Assembly (NCBI GenBank): GCA_916700875.1
Contig: CAKAKS010000034.1
Coordinates: forward strand, 17,976,506 to 18,040,505
Source: Sebastes aleutianus
Lineage: Eukaryota > Chordata > Actinopteri > Perciformes > Sebastidae
Length of the DNA stretch: 64,000 bases
Direction of reading: 5' to 3'
The notes beneath the pieces were generated by a model. It did not search any database and was not told where the DNA came from. It worked only from the letters and a program-made list of their open reading frames with translations. Below are positions 53,001 to 60,929 of the stretch, piece after piece. Both the position numbers and the translations under genes were made by a program. The number at the start of each line of letters is the position of its first letter. Position 1 is the stretch's first letter.

Positions 53001-55178
53001 CATTTTCAGGTTCATATTGTATTTTGTGTTTCTACTAGAACATGTTTACATGCTGTAATGTTAAAAAAAAACTTTATTTTCCTCATACTGTCAACCTGAA
53101 TATGCCTGTAATTACCCCTCTCTGTCTGAAACGCTCCGTTTTAGCGCATTTTTGACGGAATTGCAACAGAATTGCGTTGCTAGGCAACAGCTTGGGTCCA
53201 TGTGTACTTCCTGTCAGCTGATGACATTCACATACACTGCAACCAGGAATAAACTGGGACACATTTAAAATGTTTACGTTAAAAATTGTGTCAAGGGTCT
53301 AAATATTGTATATTGGTGACATCACAAATGGGCAGAAATCCTAACAGCTTGTTTCAAATGCAGAGTTTCTGAATACGGGCTGTGTGTATTTCCCTGTGGA
53401 TTGAGTGTTTCGATACTTTCACAGTATTTATATAGGACTTACGCCTGCTTTGTAATAAAAAGCATGAATATCTCACTTTATTATAATATGGGACCTTTAA
53501 GTCATTATGTATTCAATGAACTTGTACCACTTTGCTTTGGTACAAGAGCCTGATTTTTGTTTTTACTTTTATGCGTTTGCCTTCCTCCTTCAGGTGTTTC
53601 AGCCTCGGAAACGATCAGTCCCGGCAGAGGATGCAGGTCCGGGCGGAGTCGGGGGCGGCCCAAAGGATCAGGAAGCGGGACTAAGTGCGGAGGGAAAGGA
53701 CGTGGACGCAAGTCAACGGCAGGCAGCGCGGCGGCCATGGCAGGAGCGATGGCTGGGGCGGCAGCTGCATCTGCAGCAGCTTATGCTGCGTACGGTTACA
53801 GTGTTTCTAAAGGTTAGTGGATATTGTATACCCTTTCACACAAATGCACTCACACTGGCGGGCCATGTGTGCCCTGCACAGTAGGGCTGCAATTTACGAT
53901 TATTTTATTAATCGAGTATCCTACCGATTATTCCATCGAGCAATCGCGTAATCTGAGAAGAAACATTTATGCTTTATTATTAAAGAGCAATAGTGAATAT
54001 ACAAAAGAGAAAATACGACGCGTCTCTTAAAATTAACAACTAATTGGTTTCTTTAGAACAATCAACATTTTTATTACTTAAAATAATATTATAAATCATT
54101 ATTATAATATTATACAATAATAGTATCCGTCAAAACTAAACCCATTTAATGCTTTTAAGTGCAATATTACATTCTAGGTTTCAAATATAACATTTTCTGA
54201 AATGCAAATACAAATAAATAGAAAAAATAGTTTCAAATTGCTTTAATAAACCGTCCACATCTTATGATCTACTCCTATAAAGGTTCTATAACTTTAACTG
54301 ATTGAACTGCGATGATGTGTGTGTCATCCAAACTGATCAAATCATGTGGGCACAAAATACAGGAGCTTTATCCACCATTACAAATAATTAACTAATTGAT
54401 AAATTAACTAAATGAAGGAAGCATCGATGCAAAGAATTTGCATCAATGATTTTTAGTGATCAAATTACTGGAGTTACCTGAGGAATCGTTTCAGCCCTAG
54501 CGGACAGAAATCAAAAAGAATGAACACAACAAATAACTATTAACTAGAGACCATCTTGTGATGGGATCACACCAGCTGCGATGCTGAATCGGACCTTGAA
54601 CGTAAAGTTGGGGGGGGGGCATTGGCTCCTTCCTCACTTCCTACTCCCCTACTTCCGGCACTCTTGCTCGGACCACAACCGTTTTGAAACTCTGCCTTCA
54701 TTTCGATCTCAACTACACACCTGTAAAGTTTCGTGACTGCACGGTTGTGATGCTATCAAGGTGACAAAACCTGTCCACAGACAGGCATGTAAACAACCTG
54801 GCACCAACTCAAAACCGCCTCTGTGGTAGTTCCCGCTACAGTAGTTTCTCTCCAGGACCACATTTTTCTCTTGACTGTCACACATACAAAGAGAGTAACC
54901 ATGCTCCATGTCCGTCCCACCTTCCAGCAGGCCTCGCTGCATCCAGCCTCGCCGCATCCAGCCCCCTGCAGCCTTCCCTGGGCCGGTCCGGTACCAGCCC
55001 CGCCTTCAACCCCAGCAGAAGCTCCTCTCCCCAGGCCAGAGGAGGCGCCTCCACCCCGAGCCCCCAAAAACAGCTGGCCCACAGCCACCACCACCACCAC
55101 CACCACAGCAGCAGCAGCAGCAGCAGCCACGGCACTGTCAGGAAAGGCAAGGGCCCCGGCGGTCCTGGGGCGCGATAA
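13085..55178 (+). CDS. ino80: INO80, ATPase of the INO80 chromatin remodeller
   Basis: INO80 is the Snf2-family ATPase that slides and edits nucleosomes in transcription, replication and DNA repair. I rebuilt 35 coding exons; their lengths sum to 4773 bases, one continuous frame of 1590 residues plus TAA (1588 with the alternative exon-2 donor), close to human INO80 (1556). Order: conserved N-terminus (LAKPLYLQ, SFLRQT), acidic SDDS segments, KLKKNRKWLK, DBINO region, ATPase lobe 1 with DEMGLGKT (Walker A, about 544-551) and DEAQ (653-656), a long insertion, ATPase lobe 2 with DRAHRLGQ, then a low-complexity basic C-terminus. The start at 13085 matches human MAS...LAKPLYLQ; no upstream ATG is in frame, and its context is weak (T at -3). 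Exons are given in the block entries below. Introns 23, 25 and 26 are 4.2, 9.7 and 6.4 kb; the rest are mostly short. Confidence 0.97.
13801..13815 (+). repeat. 15-base poly-C run near INO80 acceptor
   Basis: Fifteen C residues lie 16 bases upstream of the exon 3 acceptor (AG at 13829-13830). Similar runs occur in other introns: 15 C at 28967-28981 and 14 G at 45945-45958. Confidence 0.9.
16813..16842 (+). repeat. GA microsatellite at INO80 exon 12 donor
   Basis: The donor GAG/GTGAGA runs straight into about 13 GA units, so the 5' splice site is the left edge of a microsatellite. Confidence 0.9.
17319..18151 (+). other. INO80 intron 13, no gene seen
   Basis: Unique-looking sequence without ORFs or transposon ends that I can support. 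The other introns longer than 300 bases in this half (15480-15943, 16332-16731, 16843-17222, 22266-22626, 22761-23102) are likewise plain. Confidence 0.4.
18735..18990 (-). mobile_element. Retroposon fragment in INO80 intron 15
   Basis: Begins GATTCAAGATACTTTTATTGTCATTG followed by CAACGGAATTACATTTGG, the reversed end of a retroposon common in fish. The rest of the intron (18487-19588) has no recognisable content. Confidence 0.5.
21181..21690 (+). mobile_element. hAT-like MITE (GTTCCGATACCGAT type) in INO80 intron 18
   Basis: Ends are TAGAGTTGTTCCGATACCGAT and ATCGGTATCGGAACATCTTTA, inverted copies of each other. Flanking TTTATTTA is duplicated (21173-21180 and 21691-21698), although in simple AT sequence. 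Interior has no ORF. The remainder of the intron (20163-21180 and 21700-22097) shows nothing else. Confidence 0.75.
23250..23625. repeat. Dispersed repeat in INO80 intron 21
   Basis: CCATAGACTGTATATAAGAAGTGG through CACTTCTCAGACCCGGCGGTAGCC is compact, gene-free, and shares its CCCATAGACTGTA start with sequence near 43150. It resembles short interspersed repeats of fish, but no clear ends or target duplication were found. Confidence 0.45.
24636..25678. mobile_element. hAT-like element, 1043 bp, exact target duplication
   Basis: Ends CAGGGCTTACGCTAG and CTAACGTAAACCCTG are inverted repeats with two mismatches. Flanks carry an exact 8-bp duplication ATGGAACC (24628-24635 and 25679-25686). No transposase ORF is evident. 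It lies in INO80 intron 23. Confidence 0.88.
26808..27320 (-). mobile_element. Retroposon fragment in INO80 intron 23
   Basis: CAACTTTATTTATATAGCACC...CAAGTGCTTCACATGG and ACAAGTAGAAGAACTTTAAAATC are hallmarks of a dispersed fish retroposon in reverse orientation. No intact ORF. The remaining parts of this 4.2-kb intron (24261-24635, 25687-26807, 27321-28442) show no gene. Confidence 0.5.
28801..28845 (+). repeat. GT microsatellite in INO80 intron 24
   Basis: About 20 GT units. Intron 24 (28584-29277) also has shorter GT runs at 28588-28605 and a CA-rich stretch near 28986-29020; nothing else is seen. Confidence 0.9.
29700..30284 (-). mobile_element. hAT-like MITE family A, reversed and truncated
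   Basis: Reverse-orientation copy of the element at 38331-39011: shared blocks include GGTCCCTTGACCTCTGACC, GGGTACCCACGAGTCTCCCC and the terminal GAGAGCCCTA. The left terminal repeat is missing. A different repeat ending GTTGCAGCCCTAG follows to about 30540. Contains a DR1 motif at 29820-29832. Confidence 0.7.
30541..38322 (+). other. INO80 intron 25, non-coding body
   Basis: About 7.8 kb with no coding exon that I can support. Short open frames are random. Features of note: GT-rich runs near 30787-30815 and 31420-31470, an 18-base poly-T at 33822-33839, a purine-rich block at 34140-34320, a repeat end at 34690-35242 (finishing CTTGGTGTGTCAGGGCCTTA), and TAATTA/ATTA-rich, otherwise GC-balanced blocks at 33960-34080 and 38090-38280 that could be conserved regulatory sequence. 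Confidence 0.4.
38331..39011 (+). mobile_element. hAT-like MITE family A, full length
   Basis: Ends TAGGGGCTGTCAA and TTGACAGCCCTA, flanked by an exact 8-bp duplication AAACGTAC (38323-38330 and 39012-39019). It is 681 bp. Relative to the 2149-2613 copy it carries an extra 200-odd-base interior block (about 38735-38945) with AGGTCA repeats. Confidence 0.88.
38757..38769 (+). promoter_or_regulatory. Perfect DR1 motif (AGGTCA-1-AGGTCA) in MITE
   Basis: AGGTCA G AGGTCA. DR1 repeats are the consensus bound by RXR/PPAR/HNF4-type nuclear receptors. Equivalent motifs lie at 29820-29832 (minus strand) and 49379-49391. Binding is an inference from sequence only. Confidence 0.35.
39460..39888 (-). mobile_element. 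hAT-like MITE, reversed relative of 657-1306
   Basis: Ends CTCACACCCCTAG on the right; its interior (TGATACAGGGGTTACGG, TTGACTTTTTTTATGCA, ATCTTTGCATGTAGACTAC) matches the reverse complement of the element in VPS18 intron 1 without that copy's nested insertion. The left terminal repeat is missing or decayed. Confidence 0.65.
39889..45636 (+). other. INO80 intron 26, non-coding body
   Basis: About 5.7 kb with no supported exon. Apart from the MITE at 40940-41475 it holds a TAATTA-rich block at 39985-40080 and GC-balanced blocks at 42180-42480 and 44600-44790 that look more constrained than their surroundings. A CCCATAGACTGTA-type repeat starts near 43150 and runs to about 43600. Confidence 0.4.
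40940..41475 (+). mobile_element. MITE with GGACCTATTATGC ends
   Basis: Ends TTAAAGGGGACCTATTATGC and GCATAATAGGTCCTCTTTAA are inverted repeats differing at about one base. No coding capacity. A related element in opposite orientation is at 52981-53501. Confidence 0.8.
46338..47052 (+). repeat. Repeat with two copies of a 100-base module
   Basis: CCACCAAGTGTGAAGT...CGGTTCT(C/T)GAGATATGC...TTTATAGTTAG is present at 46338-46437 and again at 46949-47052, the second with about eight GACA units. The stretch between them has no ORF. It resembles a tandem-ended dispersed repeat in INO80 intron 28. Confidence 0.65.
47132..47345. repeat. Near-perfect 214-bp hairpin in INO80 intron 28
   Basis: Left arm 47132-47218 and right arm 47259-47345 are reverse complements with only a few mismatches over about 87 bases; the loop of about 40 bases contains a second small stem (GCGTC...GACGC). 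Spacers to exon 29 are about 380 bases. Confidence 0.9.
48580..49616. mobile_element. piggyBac-like non-autonomous element, 1037 bp
   Basis: Ends CCCTCTGAGACCC and GGGATCTCACGGGG are imperfect inverted repeats and the element is flanked by TTAA on both sides (48576-48579 and 49617-49620), the piggyBac target. No transposase. Its right third (about 49360-49560) is homologous to the interior of the hAT-like MITEs at 29700 and 38331, including a DR1 motif (49379-49391). It fills most of INO80 intron 31. Confidence 0.75.
51195..51619. mobile_element. MITE with TTAAGGCC ends in INO80 intron 33
   Basis: Ends TTAAGGCCTTTACACA and TGTGTAGCGGCCTTAA are inverted repeats. A short target of TTA/TAA type would fit PIF/Harbinger elements, but the palindromic ends leave this open. 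A fragment of a second family (AGTAGTGGAAAGTAACTAAG...ACTTCTACTCCA) follows at 51622-51730; fuller copies of that family surround 62459-63738. Confidence 0.6.
52981..53501 (-). mobile_element. MITE related to 40940-41475, opposite orientation
   Basis: Starts TTTAAAGGTCCCACATCATGC and ends TATGGGACCTTTAA; its TTTCTACTAGAACATGTT segment matches the reverse complement of the right part of the 40940-41475 element. The plain stretch before it (51731-52980) shows no gene. Confidence 0.75.
53882..54499. mobile_element. hAT-like repeat with AGGGCTGCAA ends in INO80 intron 34
   Basis: Starts TAGGGCTGCAATTTACGATTATT and ends CGTTTCAGCCCTA, a known style of teleost non-autonomous element. Flanks CTGCACAG and GCGGACAG agree only at five of eight bases, so the target duplication is uncertain. 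AT-rich interior, no ORF. Confidence 0.55.
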
Positions 55179-55394
55179 TGCACACACACACACGCTGTAC
55201 ACACATGAATGTGCCCTCACACACACACGCACAAACTGTCTCAATATAGAACACACACACACAGATAACTGACCTACTCTCACTGTGACGCCCTACGCCT
55301 AAACTAATAGGGAATACAGTATATATATACAAAGTAACAGAGGCTCACTACCTGGAGGACCATGCTGTGGCAACTAAAATGACCCTCTTGACAC

Positions 55395-55430
<36 letters not shown>

Positions 55431-56590
55431 TCATTTGAAGGTACAGTCCCTACCAGCCTCCAACATTTCTTCAGTTTCATTTTAACGTGTCCGGGTCAGT
55501 GGACAAAAAATCTGCCTTGAATATTTTTGTTTGCGTCGCAACAAGAGTATTTCCAAGTGCTTTCTGAGAAGACAGACTGTACTTTTCTATTCGTGACAGG
55601 AAACTCTTTTGATCGGCTACCTAGCTGTGACGTGAACCAACACATGTAGCTTAAAGGGCTTTGAGATGTTCGCCCAGTTTAGGGAGGCAAAGGAGTTTCC
55701 GTCAAAATGCACTGAGCCACGTCTTCCATGTTTTTTTTTTTGTTGGCGTTATTGATTCTCATACATGTACATTAGGTTATTTAATTGTTCTGTAGATACG
55801 CTCAGTGCAAACTGGTGGATGGTTGTGCATTTCACAGAGCTTAATGTGAACCCTTACAAACCCACACCTTACCAAACCATAAGCTTTTCTACTAAAGCTC
55901 CTATTTTTGTAATAAAAACGACGTGAGTACCCACACCGACATGGCAGGTCTTAACATTTTGAAAATCCGTAAAAGTGTATTCCCGTACAGACGCAAATGA
56001 AACCCGATGATATATTTTTTGTCTGATGGGAAAATGAATGAATGGATGACGTGAAAAATGATATTCCAAAATGAGGGGGTACTGGTTGATCCGGCAATGC
56101 TGCTAACGGTAAATTTATGAATCACTCAGATTATTTGGTTGTCTATATTTAAGTTATTTGAGTTATGTTTAAAAAAAAATAAATGGCAATTTTCATGCTA
56201 ATTGCGGAATGGGGTTATTCACCTGTAAAACAGTGTAAATTGTACTGAAGCCATTTTTTTATTTTTCCGAAATTAGTTTTTTGTGATGAGGAGTCTGTGG
56301 TTCTCTTTGATGTCATTGATGTTTTAGGAAGAAAAAAAACAAGAAGAAGTTTGCATCAGTGTCCTGAGTTGAGCACTACATGTTATCGGTTTGTTTGTTT
56401 TGTGTTAATAGTGTGATTAAAATATGATGTTCTATATTGATTGTACATAATGATGAGAGCGACATTTCCTCTGGCTTTTCCCTCATTTGCCTGTCTATTT
56501 TTATAGGTCATGTGTACATATGAAGAAAATGCATCTGCCGTTTTACTAACAGGAGGAGCCAACTGAGAATAAAAGAGTGCTAAATCAGCA
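55179..56590 (+). terminator. ino80: INO80 3' UTR with poly(A) signal
   Basis: Follows the TAA at 55176-55178. It holds CA microsatellites near 55184-55265 and 55396-55430 and AATAAA at 56568-56573, the likely poly(A) signal; an earlier AATAAA near 56168 is possible. Two TGTACATA motifs (56442-56449 and 56513-56520) match the Pumilio consensus TGTANATA. Transcript end is inferred. Confidence 0.6.
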
Positions 56591-56633
56591 TTTCTGCTTC
56601 TTTTCAATCATTTTTTTTTTTACAACTCTGTCT

Positions 56634-56890
56634 ATGTTAAAACTTCTGAAAATCCTGAATCCACCTTGCCAGCTGAAGGGCATCCTTCGGCTTTTCCTTG
56701 AAGATAAACCCTTCTGCATGCAGCACACTTTCTTTTATTGTTCCTGGGTCCATGTTTTGTGTTTCATACTCCAGGTTTATGCAGCTTTGCAGGGTTTTCA
56801 GATACAAAGTGTCGTGCTTTTGCAGCCCTGCTACGAATATCAACTTCACGTAGCTCAAAAAAAATATGTGTAGACTATCACGGAGGTATT
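56634..56890 (-). other. Unidentified coding-looking segment, minus strand
   Basis: On the minus strand an open frame of up to 86 codons ends at TAA (56634-56636) and has protein-like composition (e.g. LHAEGFIFKEKPKD, ARWIQDFQ). Candidate acceptors are near 56840. Sixteen bases after the stop lies a run of about 11 A, so a retrocopy tail is possible. I do not recognise the protein. It could be a terminal exon, a retrocopy fragment or chance. Confidence 0.3.
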
Positions 56891-57843
56891 GAATCAACTG
56901 TGGCTTTTGGAAACCTTACCTTTGTGGTCTTTGGCACTTAATACGCCTGCAGTCAGAGGTTCCAATTGTAGTGTGTAAACATTTCTGAGATATAAAAGTC
57001 ACTGACACATGAAGGTCATTCCAGATCTCTCACCAAGTCTGCAAACTATAACCACATTTCCCCGCTTTGTGTTCAGTTTTCAATTCAAAAATCCTGCACA
57101 CAGTTCTCTATACTAGACGATGTTCAATATCATTTGGAAGACCGCCCCTATGTACCCACACAGGTCACCAACTATTCCAGAAACCAAGTGTCCAATTAGT
57201 TACCCAGGATAATCTACAGACCTCGCCAAGGACGGTTTTCATTGGAACTACTTTCTATTGAAGAAATAGTTCCTATGAAAACTGTTCACAGTAATTGGGA
57301 CATTGTTTTTGGAAAGAAATGTTGCTGTTAAGTTTTCCTAATGTAGTTTTTAAGTGCTTTGAGCAACACAAACCAAATTCCATTCACCTCCGTTGTATTG
57401 GGGGATGGAGGTGGAAATGTCAAAGGCCGATATTCAATAGCACTGTGAGTTTGTGAGTAAGATGTTTTTTTTTTGTAATTTGGGTGAACCGACCCTTTAA
57501 CAAATATTTTAAATAATGCGGTTTTGACGTAAAAAAAACCAACCCATAACACAATCAAGGTAAAGTATTATTATTATATATTTTTTATGATTTGTATTTT
57601 ACTTGAGTTTTCAGAAAATTATTAAAACAATAGACATTGAACATGAAACACAAAACAACAATTATAACTACCTATAAATGTATAGCCATGTAAAATACAG
57701 TAAACAGAAAATATAGCTGTATAGAAAAGGAAATGAAAAACTTAAATACGTACAAGAATAAACCAAAAATAGACAATAATAATCTAAATACAGAATAAAA
57801 ATAAATTAATAAAATGGTGTGAAGTGCACCTGATCATGTCAAT

Positions 57844-58110
57844 ATACTTTCTCATGGTTTTGGTGAGAGGCCGGTGAGATTTTCATCTCGATGAGCGCCT
57901 CAGCAGCATGTTCTTCCTGGTGCACTCTGACATGACCACCGAGCACACTGTAAACACAGGACTTCCAGGTCTGGGCTCGTTCCCGGCCGGCGGTTATATA
58001 AGCCTCTGCAACTAGATGGACTCTGGACTTGACTCGCGTCCAAGGTACAAGCTGCTCCGGCCAGCGTTTTGGGAGTGTCTGATGTATGTTTGTATATGGG
58101 GCATGTATCC
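57844..58110 (-). other. GC-rich island: minus-strand ORF or plus-strand promoter
   Basis: Minus-strand open frame ending at TGA near 57843 and reading, among other parts, RVHLVAEAYITAGRERAQ and HAAEALIEMKI; it has no ATG at its 5' side. On the plus strand the same block has a TATATAAG box (57994-58001) and an AAG/GTACAAG donor-like site at 58044, so it might instead be a core promoter. Product unknown. The rest of 56900-58970 shows nothing else. Confidence 0.3.
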
Positions 58111-58994
58111 AGAGTCATCTGGATGATGATGATGCTGAATACATTCTGCAAACAAGTCAAACCTGCATCTTGGAAACAAGCCTCAGGCCTGGTGTGGTTG
58201 TCCAATGTGGCATGTACATATGCGGTTGACATATCCATTTATGTATTATGAGCAATATTTTTGTGTCTGTCTGGTTCCCAACCTTTGACTGTCTGATTCT
58301 GAGGCTTTTTAAAGGCCTAAATGAGTGATTTTCAGTAATTCTTAAGAAAAAAAGCACCAATTATTGAAGTGCATTGCCTTATTTTGTTAGACCCGTAATC
58401 ATCTTGTGCCTCTCAGATTTATCAAAGGACCCCTTAGGGGGGTTTTGATCACTGGTCTAGGTCTAATTCAGCCTTTGTGGCCTTTCATAGATGGATGTAG
58501 ACGCATCACACTGCCCTGTTCTCCAGATGTATCATTTTATATCGCCAGCATTTTATTCACCACAAAACCTATAGAAAGGAGGTCACATAAATGCACAACG
58601 CATATTGTACTTTCAATTTGCACAGCAGCTATATCTTTAATTATGTTTTATTGTGTTAATTTCTTTTACCTAGTTAAAAGTAGTTGGTATGTACATTTAT
58701 ATTAGAGATTTGTAAATAGTGTTTTTGGTACGTACTGCATGTTTTTTGTGTGAGCAAAGCACATTTTCTGTGAGCTATGTTAATTGCTGCTGTAACATCA
58801 CAATTTTCTCTGCAGGGGATTAACAAAGTCTATCTAAATGAAGCTTTATTGGAGTGATCAAAGCTATGACCCACATCTTATAGGATGTTTTGTACAAATC
58901 AAATGAGGTTGGTTGGCAATAAATTTGTATAAATTCCATTATCAGAGTAAGTGTAAGGGACAAAACACAAAAACAAAAATAGTTCTTTTCACTT

Positions 58995-59000
58995 TTTATT
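58995..59000 (-). terminator. chac1: CHAC1 poly(A) signal
   Basis: AATAAA on the minus strand, about 530 bases after the CHAC1 stop. The stretch 59001-59530 is the probable 3' UTR and holds no other gene. Confidence 0.65.
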
Positions 59001-59530
59001 GGTGTTTGTAACTGGATGAAAAAGTTGCCACAAGCAACTTTTTAAAAAACAGTCTGCACCTTTAAAAAAAGAAAAGAAAAAAACACAGCAGCCACTTGGT
59101 GAATTGCAAACCGTTTCAACCATCACCACAATTAATTGCTGTACCGTCTGTGTGGAGCGGACGGAATCAGAGTTGTGCAAATAATAAAAAAAAACGTTAA
59201 TGTGCCTTTTAAAAGACAGTAGTGTACAGATGTTTACAGTTAACAATCCAGTCATCATAAATTTCGTAACAGATGTACAAACATGTACCAGGTGTTTACA
59301 TTACAACATGAGGTCATGCTTCAGAAAAAAAACACTTGATGACATGCTTCCCTTTTGTTAACACGTCAGTATTATTCAATGGATTCAAGTACACTGGATG
59401 GTCCATTTCACAACATAAAACATAGATGAAGTGGTATGACAGGTGACAAGCCTCAGTGTTGTGTGTTAGTGTGTGTGTAGTGTAAATGTATTCATCCACT
59501 ATATGAGCTAGTGAGACAAAGGGGTACGAG

Positions 59531-60929
59531 CTACTGGGCTGCTAACAGATAGGACACCGCGGTCAGCGCCGCCCTCTCGATGGAGAACAGGTGATGGTCC
59601 TCCACGTGCGGGCAGCTGCTCCTCATGAACTCGGCCAGCCGGAGCAGATACTCCAGGTTGTGGCCCGTCTTCCCTCTGCACACGGCGATCTGGACGCCGA
59701 TCATCTCCGGGCTGGCCGGCCCCAGGTACAGGGCGTTGTCCGAGGTGGCGATGTACACCAGCGCCTGAACCGGAGGCTGCTTCTTCTCCTCCTCCCCCTC
59801 GGGGAAGAAATCCACCATCTTGGTGACGTAGCCCCCGCAGGCCGTCTCGCGCACATTCAGGTACTTCAGGGACTCCTCGACTTGAGAGCCCGTCACCTCG
59901 AACGCCACACCCCAAGTGCTCTCCTGTGAGGAAAGAGGGAAAACATGAGTTATTATTATGCATTATACACGGAATTTTCTGAAGCCTGGAAACTCCCCTG
60001 CAGTTTCTACAGCATATCCACCTTATTCTCAGGGGTGTTACTGTAGAAATGATGTCCGTAACTTCCAGTTAAGTTAAGATCATTAAGCTTAACGGTATTT
60101 ATGGCTCGGAGTGCAGGCCAGCATTAGACTACAGATAGTTTCAGTACGGTTATCTGTGTGTAGAAAAAAACTAAACCTCGTTACTATGGAAGTACTGATC
60201 TGCCTCAGAGCTTTTCAGATTGTTCATCACTTCACCGTCTGTAGCAACGGAGTCAATAACGTAGCAAAATATTCTAGTGTAGGTTATCTGAGGCCACTTC
60301 TTCAGGTCATCCTCCATCCGTCCATCCATCCATCCATAGTAGAAGGCAGAGCTATATGATCACATTATCCTGTCTGAGCTGTAATAGGTGGTGTTCATAC
60401 ATGTTTTACTAGATTTATTAATACAATCGCTCTAGGATAGCGTTACAATGGAAAATGATTCAGTGACACCACGCACTGGAAGTTAGGGACAATTCACCCT
60501 AGGCATCATGGGGACTAGGAATAAGGTGGGTAGCAAAACCAACAGGAAGTAGAGCTTTCCACTTACGTCATCATCTTCAATCAGCGTCACCACTCTTCCG
60601 GGCTGCAGAGAGAGAGAGAGGGAAAGAAATGAGGTCACGTCATTGGACAACGCCTGAAAGCAGTCTGAGCTCACAAACAAACCGTGCCAAAGTAAGAACA
60701 TTATGTGCCACAAAGTTAAGCAAAAACACATTTATTATCTTACCAACTTATTGTTCCCGCGGTGGAAGTTGTCTCCGTGCCAGAAGCGTCTCTTGTAGCC
60801 TTGAACGTAGCCCACCTGGCTCCTCTTGTACCTGAAGTCAGGCTTCCACACCAGCGACCCGTACCCGAAGATCCACAGGCTGGGGCTGCTGCTGCTGCTC
60901 TTCACGGCGGTGATGTCTTGAGGCTTCAT
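59531..60929 (-). CDS. chac1: CHAC1, glutathione-specific gamma-glutamylcyclotransferase
   Basis: CHAC1 cleaves cytosolic glutathione to 5-oxoproline and Cys-Gly; in vertebrates it is induced by ATF4/CHOP in the unfolded-protein and amino-acid responses and also inhibits Notch maturation. Three exons: 60929-60744, 60602-60567 (only 36 bases) and 59923-59531, all phase 0, total 204 residues (human 222). Seen: substrate loop FGYGSLVW (21-28), RRFWHGDNFHRG, PGRVVTLIEDD, TWGVAF, LKYLNVRE with the catalytic Glu at position 100, GYVTK, YLGPA and GHNLEYLLRLAEFM. The short Ser-rich N-terminal extension before LWIFGYGS and the EYLLRLAEFM end favour CHAC1 over CHAC2. Human CHAC1 is also next to INO80 and VPS18. 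Splice sites: GTAAGA and GTAAGT donors, CTGCAG and CTCACAG acceptors. Confidence 0.95.

Larger units (their letters stand above)
47980..55178 (+). other. ino80: INO80 coding exons 30-35: basic, Ser-rich C-terminus
   Basis: Exons: 47980-48082, 48222-48310, 50025-50183, 50644-50815, 53594-53812, 54931-55178. Residues about 1262-1590: VVISGGNFKPDTLKPKEV, a Lys/Glu/Arg-rich helix, NLSADGDDSFISVEM, SSSDMLVIVDDP, a Gly/Arg/Lys AT-hook-like RSRGRPKGSG segment, an Ala-rich run (AAAMAGAMAGAAAAS) and, in the last exon, seven His followed by seven Ser. The human protein lacks the His/Ser run. Exon 35 has tandem CAGCAG acceptors (ends 54927 and 54930), both in frame. The C-terminal third is expected to be disordered. 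Confidence 0.92.

Noticed and set aside
59591..59929. Plus-strand ORF opposite CHAC1 exon 3
   Set aside because: Antisense shadow of the CHAC1 coding exon.
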